The translations under genes were made by a program, and so were the position numbers. A DNA stretch of 64,000 bases, from positions 118,580 through 182,579 of the forward strand of contig SNVD02003473.1 in assembly GCA_013180625.2 (NCBI GenBank). The letters are read 5' to 3'. This stretch comes from Boswellia sacra. Taxonomy: Eukaryota > Streptophyta > Magnoliopsida > Sapindales > Burseraceae. This document shows, piece by piece, positions 22,044-34,100 of this stretch (positions are counted from its first letter, which is position 1; each line of letters begins with the position of its first letter). The notes below the pieces were generated by a model. The model did not search any database, was not told the origin of the DNA, and saw nothing but the letters and a program-made list of their open reading frames with translations.

Positions 22044-25000
22044 TAGCCCTCAGAAAGTGAGAGAAAAACTTTTTGGACTATGAGAGATTTAAGAATTTCG
22101 GAATACGATACTGTGACCTTTCAATTTTTCTTTGTGGGACGATATTGAAATCAGTTCTAGCTAGCCAAATTTATAGATTGGCTTCCTTCGATTGCAAGTT
22201 TAAGATAGGTCAGTTTATGTTTGTTTTAATTAATCCTAATATATTCCCAGAAATTGCTAGGCACCAAAAACTCGGTTTGATGAAGGCACGCGGTGCGGTT
22301 TGATATCAAAATTCTTAATCTGTTTTAATTAGAAATTATTGGGTAACAAGCATGCATTTTCATAATTTGTCCTTAGAAATTGCATTAGACGTAAAGTTTT
22401 CGAACTTGTAATAAGAACTTAACTGAAAGGTTCAATTCTCGAAAAACGTGCATCTTTTTAATTTGTTCTTAGAATTTGATACCGAACATGCACCTTCTTA
22501 ATTTGAGCTTAGAAACTCCATTAACACGTTCGTTCACCTCAAAAATAAATGGAAGTTTGAATTCTCTAACTAGAACATTTGTATATCCTTCCATCGCAAG
22601 TTTTAAGTTCAAGTCGTGCAGTTTACTTTTTAAGCTCGCGGCAGGAAAAGAAGAAGCTTCAGGCCTCAATTCTTTTTTTTTTTTTCAAAAGCAGAATTTC
22701 GTTGATCCTTCGTTATTTTGTTTATTAATATAAACAAACACAGAATTAAATCTGATTCGCAATACTTATGAAAGATCTATTAGAAAATTAAATACTTAAA
22801 GTTAAGCCTGCCACATTATAGGCTTAAGTTTTATAGAAAAATGACAAATTTAATATGTTATTATAATTATCATGACTTAACAATCGTGTTAAATTTTGAA
22901 TCCACATCATATCATTTAGAAAAAATTAATTAAAAAAAAGGAACCAACAGAATTAATACGTAAAGACCAACTTAGGACCACTCATTGATCATCCAATATA
23001 ATTCTTTTCTCATTCTTTTTTAACCTAAAATTTTAGATGATCAACCAATTCAATATAAAATAGTTTTTTTTTCAAATCTTAATTAAAGTATTAAATATGT
23101 GGGATTCTTAATAATTATATAAATATCCTTAACTAGGTTTGCCTTTTCCTGCGGGTGTTTTTGCATAAAAATGAAGCTAGAGAGAAGCTTTGTTGGCGGG
23201 CATGATGCATGAATATGCCAAGAAACATTTAGAGGCTGATTGTTTGTTGGTCTAACATCTAACTTTAACTTATTCTCAAACTTTTGATCATTTTTTTTGT
23301 TTTATTTAAAAGACTTAATCTAAGACATTTTCATCTGAATAAACAAAAAGTTAAAATATTTAGTTTTTATCTGAATGCAAATGTCTGAATGTTCATATCA
23401 ACCTTAATTCTAAAAAATACTCTTGTCCAATTCATTTATTACCCTTTACATATGACTTTTATATAATAATACATATTTAAATAATTATATATATAATTAA
23501 ACGATAAATTATTATCTTACTAATTTAAAAAATAATTTATAGTACAAAAAAATTAAAAATTAAAAATTAAAAATATCTAAATACTTCAATATTAATGTTT
23601 TCAAAATATAATTTTCAAATATTATTAATATGTCAAAAAATACAATTGAAAACAACATAAACCAATAAGGATATGTATATAAAAGTATTAACTTCAGATA
23701 TTTTAATTCAAATGTTAAAGTTAGAAAAACAAATATATCATTCAGATTTATATATTCAGTTGATTTATTCATATTTCAGTTTAATTCAAGCCAGTTCAGA
23801 TTTCAAACAAAAAAACAATTGCCCCTCTAATCTTGTTGCTAAATTGGTTTGGCAATATATTTATATAATTTCTTTTGAAACCATATATATCTCCACATTT
23901 TAGGGAAAGGATCGCAAAAGAAAAAATATTTACGAACAAAACAAACAATTTTTAGGTTAATAAAGAAGTAAAATCCGGTTATCAACCCATAAATATATAA
24001 ATATATTCGGCATCATATTAATGTGATAAAAGGTATGTACCCCACCACCATCATTTGGAGATTTACTAGATTATTGAGAATTTTTCCAAAGGACATGTTT
24101 GTGCCTCTGAGATAGCTACAATTCTTTAAAGTTGATTAATTCCTGAGGTTTGTTCCATTTACAGTTTCTTAATTAACGTTTAGAGCATGACATAATAATT
24201 GTTAGTAAATATTGTAGTGCATTCATATACTGTCTCCATCACTCCTTCACGTAGTCAAAGGTTGTCAATAAATATCGGGGTAGCATGAGAGAACAACCAC
24301 TAACAGGTTTATGGATTGCTGCTGTTGTTGTATAATATGTTTACATTTAAGCTTTACACAACATATAGTACCGGCCTTATAGCCTAGCTCATAATTACTT
24401 TAATGGTTGAGATATTTTATGATTTAATATTAATTTTCTCATAAACAAATCAGGGATAATTTGTTTCATATATGCTATAATGGCTCATTACCATAATAGT
24501 TCAGATGTTTTATGATTTATTTGCTCCTGATATTAGATGCAACAATTTATTTGTGGTCTATTATTTAAACAGAAAAATGGAATTTTATTTCATAATTAGT
24601 CTCTATTTGCGGTGACATATTTTTCCACAATCCTATCTATTGAGTTACATAATTAGTTGATTTAGAACAATTCTCATCATTAAAAATGGCAAATATCATA
24701 AAAATATTTTTTTTATTGAAATCAATTGTTAAAAATTTTATCAATAAATTATGTTAAAGATTTGTACCTCATAATGACTATAATAATTCTTGTTTCCAAG
24801 GATTTTTCTTGTTAAAGTTCAAAACTTTGCGTGTAAATGCAATTTCTAACCAGAACAATTCTATTTCCTTCCATCGCAAGTTTTAAGGTCGGCTCATCCA
24901 GCTTATGTGTACGCGGCGTGAAAGAAGAACCTGTAGCCTTAAACTCAAGCCTCATTCATTATTAATTCAAAATTTAAGAAAATCAACCAATTCAATGTCA

Positions 25001-25414
25001 AATAATTTTTTTTAAATGTTGATTAGTAATTTAAATTATATTAATCATAGATAACTCAAACTGAACACCACCTAACGACGCCTACTCTTCGATTTTGAAA
25101 GGTTTGCCTTTCATGATCAGGGTGTTTTCTGCGTAAAACTGCAGCAGCAGCGGCAGGGTTTCTTGGTGGGCATGAAGCATGATTGATTTCAGCAAATACG
25201 TAATCTCGTTTTAAATAGGTCTGAACGTATCAACCACACAACACGCTTAACGATAATCATATTATCTCCCTTACATTAATTTATTTCTTTTGTTTGTTTT
25301 CTTTTGAAGCCATATCTGCTAAGAGAATATGTTTGGGAATACTTTTACCTAACATTTGCTTTCTTATATCTAAAGTTCATCTACTGTTAGGGGTGTTTGG
25401 TACGAAGTTTTATC
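22044..25414. other. Intergenic block with internal duplications
   Basis: No gene recognised. CCTTCCATCGCAAGTTTTAA occurs at about 22589 and 24871, and each copy is followed by a similar GAAAGAAGAA...CCTCATTC-like stretch and then GGTTTGCCTTT...GGTGTTTT (23137 and 25101), so two diverged copies of one segment are present. The part at 24.10-24.65 kb (TTCCTGAGGTTTGTTCC, TTAATTAACG, GCTCCTGATATTAGATG) matches sequence downstream of the FAN1 pseudogene at 43.14-43.65 kb. A minus-strand promoter for the DC1 gene is expected just above 22.0 kb, but no convincing TATA box was identified. Confidence 0.6.
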
Positions 25415-25422
25415 CCTGCAGG

Positions 25423-26261
25423 CAATGGCGGACCTAGGCTAGGACCCAGGGGCGCCCGGGGCCCCTCTCAATTTTGAAAAATTCTATAAAACCCCTTTAC
25501 TTTGCTTTAGTACATTTACATTCATTTCTTAAAATTAAAATAATAATAATAATAATAATCAATTCAAGTTTTACAATTCTCTTTTCTTTTTCCTAACTAT
25601 TTGAGCTACTTGAGGCATACAATAATATAAGTTGATATTATATTTTAATTAACTTTTATTAGCTGATTCATAAATAGAATTTTAGTTTTCTATTTTTATT
25701 TATTCAATTCTATGTAAATTCTATGTTTTAGTTTATATAAATATTTTTTATAGTCTAAAAAAAACCTCAATCAATTATTGTTAAAAGAGTACAAATTTGA
25801 TGATCCTCGTATATGGTAATAACTGCCTTTTTCTTATAATTTGAAATAAAATCATATATTACATTTTTATCATGTCTTTCTTTTTATTTTTTTATTTATT
25901 TGTATTAATTAGATTTTAAGAATAGTAATATATTTTCAAGAAATTATTTCTAAGAGACTTTTTATTTTATTTCATTGGTTTGTATTTTTTTTAGATAAAA
26001 AGTAATGTATGTTATAAAATAATTTTTTTGAATAGTAATAGAGAGATATTTTAAACGAAAATCTATTTTGAGTTTATATCAAATTTAAGAAAATTAACTT
26101 TTTATAAATTCGAACTGTTATAGTTATAATATCCCTCATTTAAGTGTATTTCTTATATTATTTTTTAAAAATTTATTATATTATTAAAATTTATCAAATA
26201 AATTATAAACATTAAAATATTAATGGTGCCCCCCTTCAATCAAATCCTGGATCCGTCACTG
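25423..26261. mobile_element. 839-bp non-autonomous hAT element
   Basis: The ends CAATGGCGGACCTAGG and GGATCCGTCACTG are inverted, matching the widespread plant hAT terminus CAGTGGCGGATCCAGG. A perfect 8-bp duplication CCTGCAGG flanks it (25415-25422 and 26262-26269). The interior is AT-rich with no transposase. Confidence 0.93.
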
Positions 26262-26269
26262 CCTGCAGG

Positions 26270-27930
26270 AATCGGAAACTAAATCCCATCATTTGTTTGG
26301 TTGGCCTAATTTATTTTTCAAACTCAAGAATTTGGATTTCCACGGTAATCACGTTATTGTCAATGCACGGTAATCTGAAACTCTTTCATTCACTGAGTTT
26401 TAGATTACCGGGAATTGAAATCCCCCTCCACCTTCACTGTAGACAAACCAACACCTAAAAAAAAAAAAAAAAAACCCTTGATCTCTAAAATCAATTCATC
26501 ACCATCGGCAAACCTTTTTCTTGTCTCTCTCAAAATCCCATTTCAACATCAACATGTTAAAATCGAAAACTCAAAATCCATAAAAAATGGAATAAAAAAT
26601 ATATAAATTAAAAAAAGTGAAGGTTAGAATTTATGTAGCCATGATAGATTGTGGTGGTGGTGGCCATGGGTGGCATCGACTAGGTTTGTTGGTGGGGTTG
26701 TCTAGGATGGCTTTTGTCGACGATGGCAAAGACAAGGTGGCGACATGATCAGGCAGGGAAGAAAAATGAGAAAACAGAGGAGAGGAGGAAGACGAAGAAG
26801 AAGAAGAATAAGAGAGGGAAGAAAAGGGGAAAAACGGGCTTTGACTAGAAAGTGACGAGGTGGCGATGTGATCAGGCAGGAAAGAAAAAAGAGAAAGCAG
26901 AGGAGGAGAGGAGGAGGAAGAAGAAGAGGAGAAAAAGTGCCTTTGACTGGAAAGTGACGAGGTGGGGAAGAAAATAGTGAAAAAAAAGTTTTTATTTTGT
27001 TTTTATATTACAGAATTTAATAAATTTAAAAATCTTTAAAATAAGTAAACTAAAAAAATTTTCAATTTTATTTTAAATTTTTTTATGTCATAACATAATA
27101 TGTCAAAATAAAATAAGTTTTTTAATATATTATGTAATGTTTGTGAATTTCTGGGTTGTAATTTTTGTATATTTAGTTCTAATTTCTATATTATGTAATT
27201 CTCAAAAATTTTGTTTGTAAATTTCTGTAAACAAAAATAATACTATCAAATATACTTATGAACAAAATTAACATTCTTGTGTATAACCAAACACAATAAT
27301 AAACTTACAAATTAATAATCTTATTTTGTAAAAAAAATAGATAATAAAATAAATCAAGTTGTACGTATGTAATTGGTTTCATTTTTTTGGCTTAAAATTT
27401 TAAATTTGACGTTCTTGATATCAACTTTACCTTCGGTTGTCAATTTGATATTGTTCTTGGTTTCACGTCTAGAATCCCAGGTTTCGATAAATTAAGTTTA
27501 GCCAGGTTTCACCTTTTGCCGAATATCTCCCATAAGTCAAATTAAACGCCTCACTTAGTGCTCCAGTAAAATTTGTCAGATTAAAAGGTTGTCACATGTT
27601 ACAAAACATAATTCTGCACAAGTTACAAAACTTCATGCATATTATTATCATTTGTAAGTTACAATATTTAATTTAATTAGGTTACAACGCATGACTTAGA
27701 CGTGGGAGTTACAAGAGGTAGAGTTAATACGGGGCGGAAGAATGCAGCGGTCTGGAGCCCAACCGAGATTTTTTCTTTTTCAATAAAACGAGCAGAGTTC
27801 GACGAGGTTTGAAGGGAAAAGATGCATAGTTCAAGAAATTGTTTTATTTTAATAATTAATTTATTTTTGTTTGGATATGGTTCTTGCAAAGTCTTCTTGG
27901 CTGGTTGACCATTTTGTTAATAGATGTGAG
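26270..27930. other. Intergenic, with purine-rich duplication
   Basis: Nothing coding is recognised. A GA-rich, 123-bp direct duplication covers 26735-26985 (GGTGGCGA..TGATCAGGCAGG at about 26737 and 26860). The rest is AT-rich. A minus open frame at 27889-27677 has no recognisable domain. Confidence 0.5.
26735..26985. repeat. 123-bp direct duplication, purine-rich
   Basis: Two copies of a GAAGAAGAAGAA/GAGGAGGAGG-containing unit, each introduced by GTGACGAGGTGGCGA-like sequence, with period 123 bp. Confidence 0.8.
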
Positions 27931-27939
27931 CTCTATCGA

Positions 27940-30422
27940 GGGATAAGCTACAATACATCTCATGTATTGATACATCTCATTTTTTAGGTATAAAATATTA
28001 TTAAAATTAATAAAAGGGCTTATCTAAAATTAAATTATTTTAACTTACGAAAAATTAAAACAAGGCAACCGTTTGACTGGTTTTAAAACTTATTTTTTTA
28101 ATTTATATTTTTTAAACTTCCTTTATTCTAAAATACTTAGAGTTTAAAATTATTTTACAACTCAACTAAAATATAATGTTATCGTAGACATAATTACATT
28201 ACTATATAACACGTCAAAAAATAAACTACTTATTTTTCATTGATAATTATATTCTAGATTAGGAGAAAACAATTTCACCAATCTGTTGAACTTTCACGAA
28301 TAACTAATAGCTTACAACTTGAAAATTAATACATATTACAACAATAATTTGGGAAAAAATATAATTTTAATAATTTAAAACGGTGATAGTAATTTCTCAT
28401 CAACGAAATAGAGGACCCCTAAATCTAATAAAATCAAAACTTTAAACTTACAATCAAACAAGACATTAACAAGAAATGATGAACTTGTTAAATATAAAGT
28501 TTACTCGTAAAATGTTACATAAAATCTATAAAAAGGTTAACCAAAGTTATATCAACCAACATTGAAGTCATAGTCTAACACTCAAAAGTAGCAAATTAAA
28601 AACCTTCAACATGCAACGAAATGAAAACTTGTTACAAGGAACGATCAACTTGTAAAAAATCGCATTCACTTGTAAAGCATAATATGAAATTTGCAACAAG
28701 GATCATCAAAGTTGTAATTAAGAAAGTCTTAGTTGTTACATGACATCTAAAACTAGTAAAATCAAACATTCAACTTACAATCATACATGGACTTGTAACA
28801 CAGAATGATGAACTTGTAAAACCTAATGTTAACATGTAAAATATAACATGAAACTTGCAACAAGGTTAACCAAGAATGTAACAAGGAACGTCAAAGTTGC
28901 AACATGACACCTAAAATTAGAAAAATTAAACCTTCAACTTGAAATCATATGTACACTTGTAACACAGAATGATAAACTTGTAAAACCCAACGTTAACTTA
29001 TAAAATAAAACATTAAAGTTGTAACAAGGTTATCCAAGATGGTAACAATGAACATAAAAGTTACAAAATGACACTAAAACTAATAAAATCAAACATTCAA
29101 CTTGCAACCATACGTAATCTTGTAATACAGAACGATGAACTTGTAAAACCTAACATTAACTTATAAAATACAATATGAACCTTGCAACAAGGTTAACCAA
29201 GATTGTAAAAAGGAACATAAAAATTACAACGTGACACCTAAAACTAGTAAAATCAAATCTTGGACTTGCATTCATACATGGACCTATAACATGGAATAAT
29301 AAACTTGTAAAACCTCACATTAACTTGTAAAATACAACATGAAACTCGCAACAAGGTTAACCGCTATTGTAACAAGGAACATAAAAGTTACAACATGACA
29401 CCTAAAACTAGTAAAATCAAACCTTCAACTTACAATCATACGTAGACTTGTAACACGGAGTGATAAACTTGTAAAATCTAACATTAACTTGTGGCGTAAA
29501 ACATGAAAGTCGTAACAAGATTGAAATAAGGAACATAAAAATTGCAACGTGACACCTAAAACTAGTAAAACCAAATCTTCAACTTGCAATCATACATAGA
29601 CTTGTAACACAAAATGATGAACTTGCCAAAAGTCAAATTGTAAAATAAAATATGAAAGTCGCAACAAGGTTATCTAAGATGGTAACAATGAATATAAAGA
29701 TTGCAACATGACACCTAAAACTAGTAAAATCAAATCTTAAACTTACAATCATACATGGACTTGTAACAAGGAATGATAAACTTGTAAAACCTCACATTAA
29801 CTTGTAAAATAAAACATGAAACTTGTAACAAGGAACATCAAAGTGGCAACATGATACCTAAAACTAGTAAAATCAAACTTTTAACTTACAATCACATGAA
29901 GACTTGTAGCACTGAATGACGAACTTATAAAATTTAACCATTAACTTATAAAATTAAACCTGAAACTTGCAACAAATCAAAATAAAATACAATAAAAGGT
30001 ATAAAACTGTAACATGATACAATAATGCTGCTAAATCAATTAATTCTCTTTAGTTTGTGATAAAATTAAAACTAAATTATCAAATTAAAATAATTTATAA
30101 AAAATTATACTTTTTTAAAACTTATGATTAATTATAATAAATGTTTTTTTAAGATGTTATCTTCTCTTTTTAATAATTCATTACATGCTAAGCAAGTTTA
30201 TATGTTTAATATTTAATTATTTAATCAACTTTTATTAAAGTAATTAAAAATTAAAAATACTTAGAATGATTTTATAAAATAAAAGCATATAAATGTGTAA
30301 CCTACTATCACAAATTAAAATTTTATTTGTTTATTTGTATCGTCCTTCAATATAAATACATATTTATTTTTTCTTCCAAAAATAGGATGTATCAATATAT
30401 GAAATGTATTATAGCTAATCCC
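27940..30422. mobile_element. Non-autonomous MULE filled by a satellite-like array
   Basis: The left end GGGATAAGCTACAATACATC and the right end (reverse complement GGGATTAGCTATAATACATT) form ~50-bp imperfect terminal inverted repeats. They are flanked by 9-bp duplications CTCTATCGA (27931-27939) and CTCTATTGA (30423-30431), one mismatch apart. Nine-bp duplications and long TIRs indicate a Mutator-like element. There is no transposase; the interior is an array of ~160-bp repeats. Confidence 0.82.
28440..29965. repeat. Satellite-like array, about nine ~160-bp units
   Basis: The marker CACCTAAAACTAGTAAAATC (or near variants) recurs at about 28744, 28905, 29068, 29232, 29398, 29555, 29711 and 29853, spaced 142-166 bp apart. 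Each unit also has AACTTGTAAAACCTAACATT, CTTGCAACAAGGTTAACCAA and CAACTTACAATCATAC motifs. Units are clearly diverged, so the array is old. No reading frame spans it. Confidence 0.9.
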
Positions 30423-30465
30423 CTCTATTGATTGATTAATTCATTAACATCCCACTTAGAATCTT

Positions 30466-30491
30466 ATCCACACACACACACACACACACAT
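30466..30491. repeat. (CA)n microsatellite
   Basis: An uninterrupted run of about 13 CA units. Confidence 0.95.
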
Positions 30492-30701
30492 AAGAGGGGA
30501 TATTTTAACACAAATTTCACAATTTATTGATATAAATATATAGTCATTGATTTCATAAAATCCAATTATTGAGATTGAAAATCAACAAGATTTATTTAAT
30601 GTTGCCAACTCATCAATTATCTCAACCATTAGATTTTGTAGATCAATGGTCATAAAATTGTGTCTAATTTTATGTCAAAAGCTTGTGTCAGAATATCAAA
30701 A

Positions 30702-30709
30702 CCCCCCCC

Positions 30710-30770
<61 letters not shown>
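30702..30770. repeat. Compound C9-(TC)n-(TA)n-(TG)n microsatellite
   Basis: A C-run is followed by TC, TA and TG dinucleotide runs. The open frame across this region is low-complexity artefact. Confidence 0.95.
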
Positions 30771-30772
<2 letters not shown>

Positions 30773-31099
30773 CAAATTTATATACTCTCTCTCATGAATT
30801 GTACTTTTTATAAGGTTATCCAAAACAATTTCGTTTCTTTCTTTAATTATCTCTATAAAAATAATAATTGCCTCTCATCATTAAATCCTTATTATAAAAT
30901 AATTATTATATAAAAGTATTTTTTTTGTCACTCAATTTATGTTCAAAAAGAATTCTCATATTCATATTATATTCCATCTCATCATATTCATATTATGTCT
31001 CTCTTTTTTAATTCACAAAGTTTGCTCTTATTCTCAAGGTTTACCTTTTTCGTGAAAATTTTTTCAGCCCACCCCAAAAAAAAATTCCTAGTTACGCCA

Positions 31100-31800
31100 C
31101 TATATTTAATATGCAAGTTACGTAAGGGATCGAGCCTTACAAGCCTAGCTGTGAAGAAAGGAAAAAATATGAGAAAAGAGGCATTGGAACAAGTTCTCCA
31201 AACAAAGCTCCATTTCAAAGAAGAGTTGAAGGCTCTAACAAAGAAAGAAGCCAATGCACAAGAGGACACGGATCAAGAAGCATCTAATAGTTAAAAGAGG
31301 AGACAAGGTGCAAATTCTCCGAGGGGTCGTGGGAGAAGTAACAATTCAAAACAAAGGGGTGTCTCTGTGTGTATCTGTGTGTGTGTATATATATGGGGTA
31401 ATTCTCAAGTTCAATATCTCAATTGAAAGAAATTTGTCAATTATGCTTCGAATCGTAGAGCCACTAACAATGTTAAAGGAGACAGATCAAAGTAAGCCCA
31501 CGCATTAAGGTAAAAAATGAAGGAAAAACACATAATTGGTATCTCAATATCGGTGCAAGGCAACAACATTTGTGGGAGTAAAAAATATTTGTGGAGTTTG
31601 ACGAAACTATAAGTAGGAATATCACTTTTGGTGATAATTCTAAAACTGCGGTTCAAAGAAAAGATGGAAATTCTTATAAGGTTAAAAAATGGAAGGCACC
31701 AATATTTATCACCAATGTTTACTACGTGCGTAACATGATAAATAATATATTAAGTATAAGCCCACTTTTAGAGAAAAAGTTATGATATACATATGAAAGA
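31100..31800 (+). pseudogene. Ty1/copia gag-protease fragment
   Basis: Broken frames encode a gag C-terminus (ALEQVLQTKLHFKEEL, then a basic PRGRGRSNN stretch) followed by the protease region WYLNIGARQQHLWE, where the active-site DTGA is changed to NIGA. Then come ITFGDNSKTAVQRKDG and TNVYYVRNMINNILSIS, typical of copia sequence ahead of integrase. Stops and the lost catalytic Asp show decay. No LTR is seen around it. Confidence 0.85.
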
Positions 31801-32630
31801 AAATAACATTTCTATAAATAATCATTAAAATAATTTGATTGCTAAGGTGCCTATGAGCAAGAAATCGAATGTTTTTGTTAAATATTCAAATGAAATTACT
31901 AAACGTCTAAAAGTTAGTTCTAATGATTCATCGTGATTGTGGCCATAGACGAAGCCAGGAAATTGATGAAGGGGGCAATTCTATCAAGGGTAGAATTTAA
32001 TTTTTTTAATAAAACAATACTTATTTTATGTTAATATTTATTTAATACAATAAAAATAGCTTTCAACATGATTTCAAAATTTAAAAGTTTGATGTGATAT
32101 CAAAATTGGCATATTATTGCCATTAAAGTTTATAGTTCATTAAAAAAATAGAAATACCGTTTGACCATTATTCCTATTAGACTTTGTAAATGAATCTCAA
32201 CAAAATTTGCCGTATATAAAACATTCTGAAAGCTTATATTCAATATATATAGATTAACCAATGTTTAAGAATATAATATTTAACAAGAAAAAAAAACTTA
32301 TATCTTCCAATGGACACCTAATTTTAATGTTATTATTGATTAGATGAATCATAATTAACTAAGTAATTAAAAATTAAAAGACAAGGTATTAAGTTTTGGC
32401 TTTCAAAGTTTTGTTTGATAAAAGGAAAAGAAAAAGAAGTATGGGTAAAGTTAAAAATTTTCAAACATGGTAGGGTTAAAGGGGATTTAAAAAAAAATTG
32501 CAAAAATCAGGAGGGACGAGGCCTCCTTATCCTCTCTTGGCTCGTTGTGACAGTTGAGATTTGTACATCTTATAACTTATTTTGATTTGTTTTTCATATC
32601 AAAATGCTATTCCAATATATATGTTTAAAA
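31801..32630. other. AT-rich stretch with a possible hAT remnant
   Basis: CATAGACGAAGCCAGGAAAT near 31946 and TCTCTTGGCTCGTTGTGA near 32534 look like degraded inverted ends of an hAT-type element (TIR class C..GACGAAGCCAGGA). No clear target duplication was found. No coding sequence. Confidence 0.4.
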
Positions 32631-32998
32631 AAAAGACATAGCTTCGGGCTGAATAAATATAGACGCAAGTTTTGTTTGATTTGTTTGATTTGTTCGATTT
32701 GTTCTTCAGGTCAAAACTGAGAAGTTGATGATGTTCAATACTTGTAGAAAGTACAAGATTAAACTTTTCAGAACAAATATTATTACTACTCTGCTATAGT
32801 TTGTGTTCCTGTTCAAAAGCTAAATCTGATTTAAATTGTGACATTTACTGAGTTAGTTTGGCTCAAGCTAGATTTTTACACGTGTTGTAGCACCACTTAG
32901 TTAATTTTCTCTTCTGCTAATGAAAGATTTCTTGTTGGTATTTGGTTAATGGAGGACAACTGTACGTGGACAAGTAATGATAGCACACTTATTTTATT
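32631..32998. repeat. Segmental duplicate of 19.0-19.5 kb
   Basis: Shares blocks with 19018-19460 in the same order and orientation, ending at GGAGGACAACTGT. Continues beyond two insertions at 36568 onward. Confidence 0.7.
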
Positions 32999-33953
32999 TC
33001 GGGATGACAAGAAAAAAAAAAAAAACCCGTTTGGGGACTTGTAGGGATCCAATCCGTTAGTGGTGGGATGAAGGGTTATGATATTAGGGGATGGGGCAAA
33101 TGGACCATACCCATTTTTAAATGGGTGGGGATGAGAATCATATACCTCGAATTGCCCCGCCTCATATCCCTATTAAAATTAAAAACAATAAGAGGTGGGT
33201 TTTGAAATAATATAAGTATTGAAAGTAAAGTGGTGGAACCAGAGTTATTAATTAATTTAAAAAAAAGTGGTCACTTGAAATACCCATTAAAATACTCTAT
33301 ATGCTTAGACCTTTGTCCTGCATGGTGGAAACATATTGATAAGTGTTTTCCTTTTTTATTTTTCTAATTATTATTATTTTTTTGTTTAGATAACAAACAC
33401 CACAATTGAAATTGCTATGTACATGTATTTAGCATTAAATAATAATACTACTAAATAGATATTTATAATGAATATGAATTTAATGATTGACTTTCACACA
33501 ATTATTATGTGTAATAGATATATTATTAATTTTTAAAACAATTTATTAGTGTTTTTCTTTTTTATTTTTCTAATAATTTTTTTTGGTTAGATAACAAACA
33601 CCACATTTGAAATCGCTCTGTACATGTATTTAGTATTAAATAATAATACTACTAAATAAATATTTATAATGAATATGAATTTAATGCTATGAATTTGAAT
33701 TTAATGATTGAGTTTCACATATTTATTATGTTAAATCGATATATTATTAATTTTGATTATATATGATTTTATTAATTAAGATTGACCATTGGCAATGGGG
33801 TAGGGAGGGTGGGGGATGGGGATGAACTTTTCAATTTGGGAAATCCCCGTCCCCACCCCGCATTATTAGTTTAGGGATATAAGTGGGGATGGAGATGGTT
33901 TTTATGAATAGGGATGGCAATCCCTGCCCTAACCCGCCCCATTGCCATCCCTA
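32999..33953. mobile_element. 955-bp non-autonomous hAT element
   Basis: The termini TCGGGATGACAAG and (reverse complement) TAGGGATGGCAATG are inverted. The perfect 8-bp duplication ATTTTATT flanks it (32991-32998 and 33954-33961). G-rich subterminal blocks (GGGGATGGGGATG-like and its complement) occur at both ends. The interior holds a 206-bp direct duplication (about 33344-33550 and 33550-33756). No ORF. Confidence 0.88.
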
Positions 33954-34100
33954 ATTTTATTATGGACCAATATAATAAAAAACGAATAGGGTCAGGTTGT
34001 GAGGGTGGAGCAACTTTATAATTATATTATTATAGTTTTATCCTTATTATGAGGTTTACAAATACATTAAGTATAGGACAAATAATGATAGCACACTGTA

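Noticed and set aside
26415..26606. 63-residue plus-strand open frame near an A-run
   Set aside because: It is lysine-rich because of poly-A sequence, with no domain or splice support.
28440..29965. CRISPR-like array, because units recur at regular spacing
   Set aside because: Units are ~160 bp, contiguous and diverged, without short identical repeats and unique spacers. The setting is a plant transposon.
30683..30913. 76-residue open frame beginning at 30683
   Set aside because: It is mostly translation of the TC/TA/TG microsatellite.
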